9,387 nucleotides of DNA from assembly GCA_012961755.1 (NCBI GenBank), contig DTYS01000150.1, forward strand, positions 1 to 9,387. The letters run 5' to 3'. The notes beneath the pieces are model-generated. The model was given only the letters and a program-made list of their open reading frames with translations, ran no database searches and was not told where the DNA came from. The DNA comes from Candidatus Latescibacterota bacterium. GTDB lineage: Bacteria; Latescibacterota; 4484-107; B68-G9. Each line of letters opens with the position of its first letter. Position 1 is the first letter of the stretch. Position numbers and translations under genes: made by a program. This document shows positions 1 to 7,149 of this stretch, piece after piece.

Positions 1-554
1 TCGTTGGTGTACGAATGCACCGTGGTCATAAGCCCACGCTCTATTCCAAATGAATCGTTAAGGACCTTTACCATGGGGGCCAAGGAGTTCGTCGTGCAGG
101 ATGCGTTGGAGACTATCGTATGCTCGGGCTTCAGCATTTCATCGTTCACGCCCAGGACTACCGTGACGTCCTCCCCCTTCGCTGGTGCGGATATTAAGAC
201 CTTCTTCGCCCCGGCCTGGAGGTGCTTCTCCGCCTGTTCCCTCTCCCTGAACCTACCTGTGGACTCCAGGACCAACTCCACCCCGAGCTTCCCCCACGGA
301 AGCTCGGCAGGGTCGGGCTCCGAGACCACCAATATCTCCCTCCCGTCCACCACGAGCCTGTCCCCCTTGGCCTCCACCTTCCCAGGGTACCTGCCGTGGA
401 TTGAATCGTACCTCAAGAGGTGAGCTAAGGTCTCCGCGTCCGTGAGGTCGTTTATGGACTTAACTTCGAAGGCATCGGGCGCCCTCTCCATAATAGCCCT
501 GAACACTAACCTCCCTATCCTTCCGAACCCGTTTATCCCCAATGATATGGCCAT
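1..554 (-). CDS. gap: Glyceraldehyde-3-phosphate dehydrogenase, type I (3' end cut off by window)
   Basis: This enzyme oxidises and phosphorylates glyceraldehyde 3-phosphate to 1,3-bisphosphoglycerate with NAD(P)+ in the cytoplasm, reversibly, in glycolysis and gluconeogenesis. The first 184 residues are present, about 55% of the usual 330-340. They include the Rossmann motif GFGRIGR (residues 9-15), INDLTD (about 35-39) of the kind usual in NAD-type enzymes, and the catalytic loop SCTTN with nucleophile Cys153. The window ends just after TVHSYTN, which contains catalytic His180. Two ATG codons lie in tandem (557-555 and 554-552). The second was chosen because the purine-rich SD AGGGAGGG abuts the first and would be too close to it. 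The gene begins 12 bp after the pfkA stop with no terminator between, so it is almost certainly co-transcribed with pfkA from the promoter at 1651-1679. The identification is secure; preference for NAD over NADP is only suggested. Confidence 0.97.
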   Translation of the reverse strand, partial: MAISLGINGFGRIGRLVFRAIMERAPDAFEVKSINDLTDAETLAHLLRYDSIHGRYPGKVEAKGDRLVVDGREILVVSEPDPAELPWGKLGVELVLESTGRFREREQAEKHLQAGAKKVLISAPAKGEDVTVVLGVNDEMLKPEHTIVSNASCTTNSLAPMVKVLNDSFGIERGLMTTVHSYTN

Positions 555-566
555 CATCCCTCCCTT

Positions 567-1616
567 CTATCCGAAGAAGGCCCTCGCCTCCTCGTACCTA
601 CGCTCGGGCACGGTCTTGGACTCCTTGAGCGCCTCCTCCAAGGGGACAGCGACTATCTCGGTGCCCCTGAGGGCGGCCATCATGCCGAACTGTCCGGCCT
701 CCACCATCTCGACCGCTTTGAGCCCGAGCCTTGTAGCGAAGACCCTGTCGAAGGCCGACGGGTCCCCGCCCCTCTGGAGGTGCCCGAGGACCACGTGCCT
801 CGTCTCCCTACCGGTCCGCTCCTCTATTATCTCGGCGAGTGCCTGGGCCAAGCTCACCTTCATCTTGGTCCTGAGCACGTGCCCGAAGTCGTCCACCGGA
901 GCTCCGAACTCCTTGAGCTTCTCGTCCACCTCGGGGTTCTTCGCCCCCTCGGCCACCGCTATTATAGCGTAGTTGGATTTCCCCGGGCCGTACCTTCCGT
1001 TCACCACTTCGCACACATCGTCTATCTTGAAGGGCACCTCGGGTATAAGTATCACGTGCGCCCCTCCGGCCATCCCGCCCTCCAGGGCCATCCACCCGGC
1101 GTCCCTCCCCATTATCTCCACAACTATAACCCTTTGGTGGGCCCTAGCAGTGGTGTGCAGGCGGTCCAGGGCCTCCATGACCCTGTTTATGGCCGTATCG
1201 TACCCGAAGGTGTAATCCGTAGCGCCCACATCGTTATCTATGGTCTTAGGGACACCGACCACCCTCCCCCCCTCCTCGTGTAGCCTCTTGGCTACCCCCA
1301 AAGTATCGTCACCCCCGACAGCTATCAGGGCATATATGTCAAGCTCCTCCAGGTTCCGTTTGACTATCTCGAACCCGTCCGGCACCTTGGCCACGTTGGT
1401 CCTGGAGGAGCCCAATATCGTCCCGCCCCGCCTGTGTATGTCCTCCACCTTCTCCAAGGAGAGTTCCTCGTAATCCTTCTCGAGCATTCCCTTCCACCCG
1501 AGCCTGAATCCCAATATCTGGTATCCCAGCTGCGCTCCCTTGACCGTGACCCCCCTTATTACAGCGTTTAACCCAGGGGCGTCCCCACCCCCCGTCAGCA
1601 CACCTATTCGCTTCAT
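567..1616 (-). CDS. pfkA: 6-phosphofructokinase, probably pyrophosphate-dependent (PPi-PFK)
   Basis: Phosphorylates fructose 6-phosphate to fructose 1,6-bisphosphate in the cytoplasm. The 349-residue protein is full length for the bacterial PFK family. GGGDAPGLN (9-17) is the N-terminal phosphate-binding turn, PKTIDND (123-129) holds catalytic Asp127, and MGR (169-171) contacts the sugar phosphate. Two positions decide the phosphoryl donor. ATP enzymes such as E. coli PfkA have Gly104 and Gly124, whereas this protein has Asp104 (GGDDT) and Lys124 (PKTIDND), the known PPi-PFK signature. Its overall sequence resembles the Amycolatopsis-type PPi-PFK group. A PPi enzyme is near equilibrium and works in both directions. 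The ATG at 1616 was chosen because the protein starts MKRIGVLTGGG as in the family and has a strong SD (AAAGGAGGG) about 8 nt upstream. The frame is open to 1679, but that extension lies on the promoter. gap follows after 12 bp. Family certain, PPi use likely. Confidence 0.95.
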   Translation of the reverse strand: MKRIGVLTGGGDAPGLNAVIRGVTVKGAQLGYQILGFRLGWKGMLEKDYEELSLEKVEDIHRRGGTILGSSRTNVAKVPDGFEIVKRNLEELDIYALIAVGGDDTLGVAKRLHEEGGRVVGVPKTIDNDVGATDYTFGYDTAINRVMEALDRLHTTARAHQRVIVVEIMGRDAGWMALEGGMAGGAHVILIPEVPFKIDDVCEVVNGRYGPGKSNYAIIAVAEGAKNPEVDEKLKEFGAPVDDFGHVLRTKMKVSLAQALAEIIEERTGRETRHVVLGHLQRGGDPSAFDRVFATRLGLKAVEMVEAGQFGMMAALRGTEIVAVPLEEALKESKTVPERRYEEARAFFG

Positions 1617-1650
1617 CCTGCTCCCTCCTTTCGTCAAGTTAACGCAAACT

Positions 1651-1679
1651 AAGATAACATAGAATCGGACGGATGTCAA
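1651..1679 (-). promoter_or_regulatory. Sigma-70-type promoter for pfkA-gap
   Basis: Read on the minus strand, a perfect -35 box TTGACA (1679-1674) is followed by a 17-bp spacer and the -10 TATCTT (1656-1651). The -10 matches consensus at four of six positions and is preceded by TG-n, which makes it an extended -10. The predicted transcript starts near 1644, giving a leader of about 28 nt that contains the pfkA SD. The site begins 6 bp after the rng stop, in a short AT-rich stretch within GC-rich sequence. It would let pfkA-gap be expressed independently of the upstream genes. Not experimentally shown. Confidence 0.75.
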
Positions 1680-1685
1680 GCATCT

Positions 1686-3200
1686 TCATCCCTTACCGTA
1701 CCTCTCCGTCATGTCCTCGCCGGTCCTTTGGGAGATCACCCGGAAATCCTCTATGGAAAGCTCCCTATCCTCCTCAAGTTCTATCTTCACCTTGGCCGAC
1801 TTCTGGAGGAGCTTGAGCTTTCTGTTCCTATCCTCCAAGAGGTATTCAGCGACGCTCGGATGCACCCTCAGGACGAACTTCCTCTCCCCGGAGTACACCC
1901 TGGCCCTCTTGAGGCACCTCTCTACCTTCGTCACCGTCGTGTCCCTCCCCTGGACCCTACCTACCCCCCCGCACACGGGACAGGGCTCGCTGAAGGTGTA
2001 GAGCAAGCTCGGCCTCATCCTCTGACGGGTCATCTCCAAAAGGCCGAACTGATTTATGGGCAGTATGTTCGTCCTCGCCCTGTCCCTCCTGAGGGCTTCG
2101 GCCAGCTCCTGTTCCACCCTCCTCCTGTTCCTCGGGGAGGCCATATCTATGAAATCTACGACTATTATCCCCCCTATGTCCCTGAGCCTTAGCTGTCTTG
2201 CTATTTCCCTGGCCGCCTCGAGGTTTATCTTCAGGATCGTATCTTCCTGGTCGTACCTTCCGACGTACCTTCCCGTGTTCACATCTATGGAGACCAAAGC
2301 CTCGGTATGGTCTATCACTAAGAACCCGCCGGCCTTAAGCTCCACCCTCCTGCCGAGGGCCTCCTCCACCTGCTCTTCTATGTGGAAGGCGTCGAATATC
2401 GGCAGTTCCCCGTCGTAAAGCTCCACCCTCTCCCTTAGGTGCGGGGAGACCTCCTTAAGGTAGGAAAGTATCCTTTTGTACTCCTTCTTGGAGTCCACCA
2501 CCACCCTGTCCACATCCTCGGAGAAGAGGTCCCTCACCAAGCTCGAGGTTATCCCCATCTCCCTGTGGAGGAGCGCGGGAGCCCTGACCTTCTGGCTGGC
2601 CTTCAGGACCTTCTCCCAGAGTTTGGCCAGCTTCCTTATCTCTCCACCTATTTCCTTTTCTCCCTTCCCCTTAGCTACAGTCCTAACTATGACCCCACAA
2701 TGCTCGGGCCTTAAGCTCGCGGCCAACTTCCTCAGCCTCCTCCTTTCCGCGGGGTCGGTGATCTTCCTGGAAACCCCTAAAAGCTCCTCCTGTCCTGGGG
2801 CCAGGACCACAAACCTTCCTGGCAGGGATATGGCCGTGGTTACCTTAGGCCCCTTATCCCCTATGGGTTCCTTCGTGACCTGTACAAGTATCTCCTGGCC
2901 CTTCCTGAGCTTCTGCTGTATCGGGGCATGACCAGGCCTCCCGTGGCGTTCCTCCTCTATGTCCAGGAAGTCCAGGTCCCATACGTCCGAAACGTGAAGG
3001 AAGGCGTTCTTCCCGGTCCCGATGTCCACGAAGGCTGCTTGCATCCCAGGCAACACGTTCTGCACCACCCCCTTGTATATGTTCCCTACCATCCTCTCCT
3101 GCTCCGGCCTCTCCACCAACAATTCCACCAAGCGGCCGTCCTCCAATATCGCTATCCTGGTCTCGTGTATCGCCGAATTTAGGACTATCTCCGTACGCAC
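1686..3200 (-). CDS. rng: Ribonuclease G/E family endoribonuclease
   Basis: A single-strand-specific endoribonuclease acting in rRNA maturation and mRNA decay in this family. At 504 residues it is close to E. coli RNase G (489) and lacks the long C-terminal degradosome scaffold of RNase E. An S1-like RNA-binding domain covers about 35-122, including GNIYKG and AAFVDIG. The DNase I-like catalytic domain has the Mg2+-binding aspartates Asp306 (SIDVNTG) and Asp349 (VVDFIDM). The zinc link CPVC (Cys407, Cys410) joins dimers in RNase E. The start is ambiguous. An ATG at 3209 abuts the SD GAGAGGAG with no spacing, while a GTG at 3200 lies 9 nt from it and gives an N-terminus the same length as E. 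coli RNase G, so the GTG was chosen. The gene follows the radical SAM gene, as in Geobacter and many clostridia, but no rplU or rpmA follows. The leader has possible structure. Confidence 0.95.
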   Translation of the reverse strand: MRTEIVLNSAIHETRIAILEDGRLVELLVERPEQERMVGNIYKGVVQNVLPGMQAAFVDIGTGKNAFLHVSDVWDLDFLDIEEERHGRPGHAPIQQKLRKGQEILVQVTKEPIGDKGPKVTTAISLPGRFVVLAPGQEELLGVSRKITDPAERRRLRKLAASLRPEHCGVIVRTVAKGKGEKEIGGEIRKLAKLWEKVLKASQKVRAPALLHREMGITSSLVRDLFSEDVDRVVVDSKKEYKRILSYLKEVSPHLRERVELYDGELPIFDAFHIEEQVEEALGRRVELKAGGFLVIDHTEALVSIDVNTGRYVGRYDQEDTILKINLEAAREIARQLRLRDIGGIIVVDFIDMASPRNRRRVEQELAEALRRDRARTNILPINQFGLLEMTRQRMRPSLLYTFSEPCPVCGGVGRVQGRDTTVTKVERCLKRARVYSGERKFVLRVHPSVAEYLLEDRNRKLKLLQKSAKVKIELEEDRELSIEDFRVISQRTGEDMTERYGKG

Positions 3201-3301
3201 CTCTCCCATCTCCTCTCGCTCGGGCGGACCGGAGGACCGGAGAGAAAACTTCTGCCTCCCACCGTGCGAAGCTCATACTACCCCCGGTTGCGGTCCGCAC
3301 C
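3201..3301 (-). promoter_or_regulatory. rng leader with inverted and tandem repeats
   Basis: This is the only untranslated gap of note in the run from lgt to rng. An 8-bp inverted repeat, GCGGACCG (plus-strand 3224-3231) with CGGTCCGC (3291-3298), brackets almost the whole interval; the 5' arm lies just after the preceding stop codon and the 3' arm just before the rng SD. The 3' arm overlaps a tandem 8-bp duplication (GGACCGGA twice, 3226-3241). A second pairing, CTCTC (3213-3217) with GAGAG (3240-3244), would cover the SD itself. No convincing -35/-10 pair or U-tract terminator is visible. A regulatory role is inference. Confidence 0.35.
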
Positions 3302-5878
3302 TCACCATACCTCCATAGGCGTCTTCAACCGCCCATCAAGCTCCACGAACAGCCCTGTCCTCACCACCCGCAGGAGCCTCACCCTCTCCTCGGGCCATCC
3401 CAAGAGGGCCTCCAATACCTCGTACGGCCGGGGACTTTCCTCCTTCCCCACCGAGACCCTCATCTCCAAGCTTCCGTCCCCGGGGACCAAAGCCCTTATG
3501 CCCGGCCTTATGTCCACCGTCCGCTCCTCGTCCCTCACCTTCCGACGGATGGATACATGTTCCCTCTCCATAAACTTGCACACCAGCTCCTTCAATCCCT
3601 CGACCACCTTAAGTTCCACACGGTAGACCGCCAGGGAGATGGCCGAACTTAAGGAAGGGGTCCTTCCGAACATGGGTCTGGCCTCCAAGGCCCTGAACCC
3701 CTCGGGCAGGACCCTGTTCAGGGCCACCACTATGTCCTTAGGATATGGCTCCGAAAGATGTACGTCTACGTATTCCACTGTACTCTCTATGCCCAAGGGA
3801 AGCGGCGGGCCGAAGGAGATCCTCGGCCTCGGATGGAACCCCTGGGAATATGCTACTGGGACCTTCGCCATCCGTACAGCCCTCTCGAATATCCTCACCG
3901 CGTCCAGGTGCCCTAAGAACCTCGCGGTCCCCTCCTTGGCGTACCTGACCCTGAGGAGCGAACGAAGGACGGGCTCCGAGGCCAAGCTCCTCCGGGGCCT
4001 CCTCCCGTACCGGACGGCCACCTCCTCCCTCCTCAGGAAGGTTCCCCCTCTCCCCAGGAGCAGCTCCGGGGGACAGACCTCCCTCCCGCAGAGGTAACAT
4101 CCGCTCCCCCTGCAGTCCGGCGTGGTCGTCCCCTTAAGGCCCCTCTCCCTCTCCTCCGCCAAAAATTCCTTCTTGGCCCAAGGTCTTATGTGATCCCAGG
4201 GGAGGGGAGAATCCACCTCCCTCGGCCCTGCCTCCCGGTAAGGGTCGATCCCGGCATCCCTGAAGGCCTCCTCCCACCTCCCGAAGTTGAAGAACTCCCC
4301 CCACTCGTCGAACTTAGCCCCCTTCTCCCAGGCCCTCCTCACGACGTCCCAAAGCCTCCTGTCCCCCCTCGCCAGGACCGTCTCTAAGAGCGTGACCTCG
4401 GGCTTCCTCCACCTGAGCACCACGTTCGGAACTCCCCTCAACCTCCTCCTCAGGTACGATATCTTCCTGCCCAGGGAGGCCAGGTCCTCCATTCCCTCCC
4501 ACTGGAACGGGGTGTTGGGTTTCGGGGAGAAGGGGGAGATGGAGACGTGAAGCCTCCTGTTCCTCCCGTGTTCCCTGGCGACCCTGGCAGCCCTCCGCAC
4601 GAGCCTGACTATCCCCTCCACATCCTCCATATCCTCGGTGGGAAGTCCGAGCATAAAGTAGAGCTTTACCGTGGTCCATCCCTTCCCGTAGGCTACCCTC
4701 ACGGCCCTCAGGAGGTCCTCATCCCTTATGTCCTTGTTGATGACCTTCCTGAGCTTCTCCGTCCCTGCCTCCGGAGCGAAGGTTATCCCGGCCTTCCTTA
4801 CATGGCCGACCGCCTCCGCGAGCTCCTCGGTGAAGGAATCCGGCCTGAGGGAGGGGAGCGAGACCGCCACCCTTTGGGGGACCAAGAGCTCGTTCGCCCC
4901 CTCCAGAAGCTCCCTCAATCCACTGTAGTCCGAGGTGGAAAGGGAAAGTAGCGAAACCTCCTCCCATCCCGTGGATGCCGTCCACCTCCTTATGTCCTCT
5001 AAGACTTCCTCGACCGGCCTCTCCCTCGGGGGCCGGTATATCATCCCCGCGTTGCAGAACCTACACCCCCTAGTGCATCCCCTCATAACTTCCACCGAAA
5101 GATGGTCGTATGCGACGTCCACCAACGGGACGATGGGGGAGGGTGGATAGTTCTCCGGTCTGAGGGGAGCCCACCTCGCCTCCACGACCTCCGGGACGCC
5201 CTCCTCCTTGGGCCGGACCCCCGAAAACCTCCCGCCCTCGTACCTCGCCTCGTAGAGGGACGGTACGTAGACCCCAGGCACCTGGGCAAAGGCCCTGAGC
5301 TTCTCCTTCCTCGAGGCCCCCTCCCTCTTCAGCTTCACCAATAGGTCGATTATATCCCCGATCGCTTCCTCGCCGTCCCCGACCACTACGGCGTCCAAGC
5401 ACGGAGCCAAAGGTTCGGGGTTGTAAGCGCCGGCCCCTCCCCCTATGACCAACGGGTCGTCCTCCCCCCTCTCCTCCGAAAGGATCGGAATCCCAGACAA
5501 ATCCAACATATTCAATATGTTGGTATAAGTAAGCTCGTAAGGGAGGGTGAACCCGACCACGTCGAACTCCTTCAGGGGACGTTTGCTCTCCAAGGAGAAG
5601 AGGGGTATCCCCCTCCTCCTCATCTCCTCCTCCATATCGGGCCACGGGGCGAAGGCCCGCTCGGCCGAGGCCTCCTCCCTCCGGTTTACGATGTGGTAGA
5701 GGATGGAGAACCCTAAGTAGTTCCCACCTATGTCGTAGACGTCCGGGAAGGCCAGGACCACCCTAACCTCCACCTCCTCCAGGTCCTTCCGTACCGTGTG
5801 AGGTTCGTTCCCCAGATACCTCCCAGGCTTAGAAACCAAAGGGAGGAAACTCTCCACCTTCTCCCACAGCTCGTTCAT
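3302..5878 (-). CDS. B12-binding-type radical SAM protein fused to a radical SAM-linked domain (TIGR03960 + TIGR03936/DUF2344)
   Basis: The reaction is unknown. This 858-residue protein joins two units that are separate neighbouring genes in many clostridia and fused in some deltaproteobacteria. Residues about 40-180 look like a cobalamin-binding-type Rossmann fold (IGGGAGAYNPEPLA, VVVGDGEEA) but lack the DxHxxG motif, so any B12 would bind without a His ligand. The radical SAM core (about 255-480) has C268-x3-C272-x2-C275 for the [4Fe-4S] cluster that cleaves S-adenosylmethionine. A second cysteine group (C589, C594, C597, C602) may bind another cluster or zinc. Residues about 641-850 form the DUF2344 unit (GHLDAVRIFERA, YSQGFHPRPR). 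The ATG is well placed behind the SD GAGGAAA and overlaps the gamma-subunit stop as ATGA, so the two are translationally coupled. rng follows, hinting at RNA or ribosome modification, but that is only inference from neighbours. Confidence 0.93.
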   Translation of the reverse strand: MNELWEKVESFLPLVSKPGRYLGNEPHTVRKDLEEVEVRVVLAFPDVYDIGGNYLGFSILYHIVNRREEASAERAFAPWPDMEEEMRRRGIPLFSLESKRPLKEFDVVGFTLPYELTYTNILNMLDLSGIPILSEERGEDDPLVIGGGAGAYNPEPLAPCLDAVVVGDGEEAIGDIIDLLVKLKREGASRKEKLRAFAQVPGVYVPSLYEARYEGGRFSGVRPKEEGVPEVVEARWAPLRPENYPPSPIVPLVDVAYDHLSVEVMRGCTRGCRFCNAGMIYRPPRERPVEEVLEDIRRWTASTGWEEVSLLSLSTSDYSGLRELLEGANELLVPQRVAVSLPSLRPDSFTEELAEAVGHVRKAGITFAPEAGTEKLRKVINKDIRDEDLLRAVRVAYGKGWTTVKLYFMLGLPTEDMEDVEGIVRLVRRAARVAREHGRNRRLHVSISPFSPKPNTPFQWEGMEDLASLGRKISYLRRRLRGVPNVVLRWRKPEVTLLETVLARGDRRLWDVVRRAWEKGAKFDEWGEFFNFGRWEEAFRDAGIDPYREAGPREVDSPLPWDHIRPWAKKEFLAEERERGLKGTTTPDCRGSGCYLCGREVCPPELLLGRGGTFLRREEVAVRYGRRPRRSLASEPVLRSLLRVRYAKEGTARFLGHLDAVRIFERAVRMAKVPVAYSQGFHPRPRISFGPPLPLGIESTVEYVDVHLSEPYPKDIVVALNRVLPEGFRALEARPMFGRTPSLSSAISLAVYRVELKVVEGLKELVCKFMEREHVSIRRKVRDEERTVDIRPGIRALVPGDGSLEMRVSVGKEESPRPYEVLEALLGWPEERVRLLRVVRTGLFVELDGRLKTPMEVW

Positions 5879-6402
5879 AGTTTCCTCGCCCCCGTTTCGT
5901 ACCCGAGCCTGAGGGCCTTCCTGTTCGCCTCCAACACTTCGCCCTCATGGAGCATCTCCAAAGCCTCCTCTAGGGAGGCCAACCTCACGATCCCGGTCTC
6001 CCTCGCCAAGGCCCCCAACATCACCATGTTAGCTGCCCTCGGGACCCCCCTTTCCGAGGCCAGACCCGAGGCCCGGACGTACATACAAATCCTTCCTTCC
6101 AACCCCCTACGGACCTTCCCGTCGAGAAATATCCTCCCCCCCGGCCTCACCCAAGGCCCGAACTTTTCCAAGAGCCCCGGGTCCATAAGCACGAGCAGGT
6201 CCGGCTCCTCAACTATGGGGGAAGCTATCTCCCCGTCCGAGACCACCACGGAGCACTGACTCAAGCCCCCCCTCACCTCCGCCCCGTACGATGGAAAGTA
6301 GCTCACCTCCCTACCCTCACGCACCACAACCTGCGCCAGGACGGTGCCGAAGATCAGCACCCCCTGCCCACCCCTCCCCGCCACTAGGACTTCAGCGTGC
6401 AC
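5875..6402 (-). CDS. 2-oxoacid:ferredoxin oxidoreductase, gamma subunit
   Basis: The gamma subunit of a thiamine-dependent oxidoreductase that converts 2-oxoacid plus CoA to acyl-CoA, CO2 and reduced ferredoxin in the cytoplasm; this domain helps bind CoA. The 175 residues are the normal length for a stand-alone gamma chain. Family hallmarks are GRGGQG (9-14), SYGAEVRGG (38-46), the DPGLL turn (74-78) and ANMVMLGA (124-131). The start is a GTG at 6402 with an excellent SD (AGGAGG, 5 nt away), 9 bp after the beta-subunit stop. No longer ATG start is available. Its stop overlaps the radical SAM start by 4 bp. With the ferredoxin, alpha and beta genes upstream it completes a four-gene Vor/Kor-type enzyme. 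Family certain; substrate not determined by this subunit. Confidence 0.94.
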   Translation of the reverse strand: MHAEVLVAGRGGQGVLIFGTVLAQVVVREGREVSYFPSYGAEVRGGLSQCSVVVSDGEIASPIVEEPDLLVLMDPGLLEKFGPWVRPGGRIFLDGKVRRGLEGRICMYVRASGLASERGVPRAANMVMLGALARETGIVRLASLEEALEMLHEGEVLEANRKALRLGYETGARKL

Positions 6403-6411
6403 CTCGCCCTC

Positions 6412-7149
6412 CTATGTCTTCACCTCTCCTAAGCCGTAGAATGGTACCATCCTTTCCTCGACCCACGCGATGGCCTCTAAGGGCTTCATATGCCAATTTG
6501 AGGGGCAGGGCGAAAGGACCTCCACGAGCGAAAACCCCCTGTCCTCCATCTGCGTCCTTATAGCCCTTTCTATGTACCTCTTCAGGGTCCTCACGTTCCT
6601 CGGGGACGTGACAGTCCCCCTGGCCATGTACGCCGTACCCTCAAGTCCTGCCAAAAGCTCGCACACCTTAAGCGGAAACCCGTCCCTCCTGGGGTTCCTT
6701 CCCGAAGGGGTAGTCGTGGTCCTCTGTCCCAGGAGCGTCGTGGGAGCCATCTGTCCCCTCGTCATCCCGTACACGGCGTTGTTCACGTAGATCACCGTCA
6801 CCCTCTCCCCTCTGGCGGCCGCGTGTACCACCTCGGCGAGCCCTATGGCCGCAAGGCCCCCATCCCCCTGATAACCCAAGATAACATGGTCCGGAAGCAC
6901 CCTCTTGAGCCCCGTAGCTACGGGACATACCCTCCCGTGGGCTGCACCGACCATGTCGAAGTTGAAGTACTCCTCCACGAAGACCGCACATCCCACGGGA
7001 GCTACCCCCACCGTCCTCTCCCTTATACCGAGTTCGTCCACCACCTCCGCCACGAGCCTCGCAATTATCCCGTGCCCGCACCCAGGACAGTACCTGAACT
7101 TCACATCTGTAAGGCTCTCGGGCTTCCTATAAGCTCTCAACACCTTCAT
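6412..7149 (-). CDS. 2-oxoacid:ferredoxin oxidoreductase, beta (thiamine diphosphate-binding) subunit
   Basis: Carries thiamine diphosphate and the proximal iron-sulfur cluster of the oxidoreductase. In 245 residues it shows the GDG...NN thiamine/Mg2+ motif (GDGG at 95-98, VNN at 122-124, then YGMTRGQMAPT). Four cysteines match the cluster ligands of the short Kor/Vor beta chains: Cys21 and Cys24 in CPGCGHG, Cys54 in PVGC and Cys215 in SPCPSNW. HGRVCPVATG (71-80) is also family-typical. The start ATG at 7149 lies inside the end of the alpha gene (23-bp overlap). It is supported by the SD GGAGGAG about 7 nt upstream and by the usual distance to CPGCG. Tight coupling fits the fixed stoichiometry of the complex. 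Named KorB/VorA in different organisms; sequence alone does not separate 2-oxoglutarate from branched-chain or other substrates. Confidence 0.95.
   Translation of the reverse strand: MKVLRAYRKPESLTDVKFRYCPGCGHGIIARLVAEVVDELGIRERTVGVAPVGCAVFVEEYFNFDMVGAAHGRVCPVATGLKRVLPDHVILGYQGDGGLAAIGLAEVVHAAARGERVTVIYVNNAVYGMTRGQMAPTTLLGQRTTTTPSGRNPRRDGFPLKVCELLAGLEGTAYMARGTVTSPRNVRTLKRYIERAIRTQMEDRGFSLVEVLSPCPSNWHMKPLEAIAWVEERMVPFYGLGEVKT

Noticed and set aside
4..972. Plus-strand open frames of 139 and 176 codons opposite gap and pfkA
   Set aside because: They lie opposite well-identified genes, have Ser/Pro/Leu-rich compositions typical of antisense frames in GC-rich DNA, and show no domain or convincing ribosome site.
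1617..1679. Upstream extension of pfkA by 21 codons
   Set aside because: The extension overlaps the predicted -35/-10 and the SD, and family members begin at the MKRIGVLTGGG point.
3226..3241. Tandem 8-bp duplication as a protein operator
   Set aside because: Two short GC-rich copies are weak evidence for an operator; retained only as part of the rng leader description.
2854..3300. 148-codon frame beginning with GTG just after the radical SAM stop and running through the rng start
   Set aside because: Most of it is an out-of-frame reading of rng, with Gly/Arg/Glu-rich shadow composition. A short leader peptide here cannot be excluded but has no support.
3210..3301. Rho-independent terminator or promoter between the radical SAM gene and rng
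   Set aside because: No stem followed by a U-tract and no -35/-10 pair could be found; only a TAGTAT-like stretch without a partner.
5070..5645. 191-codon minus-strand frame inside the radical SAM gene
   Set aside because: It is a Gly/Arg-rich out-of-frame shadow of the radical SAM coding sequence with no recognisable motif.
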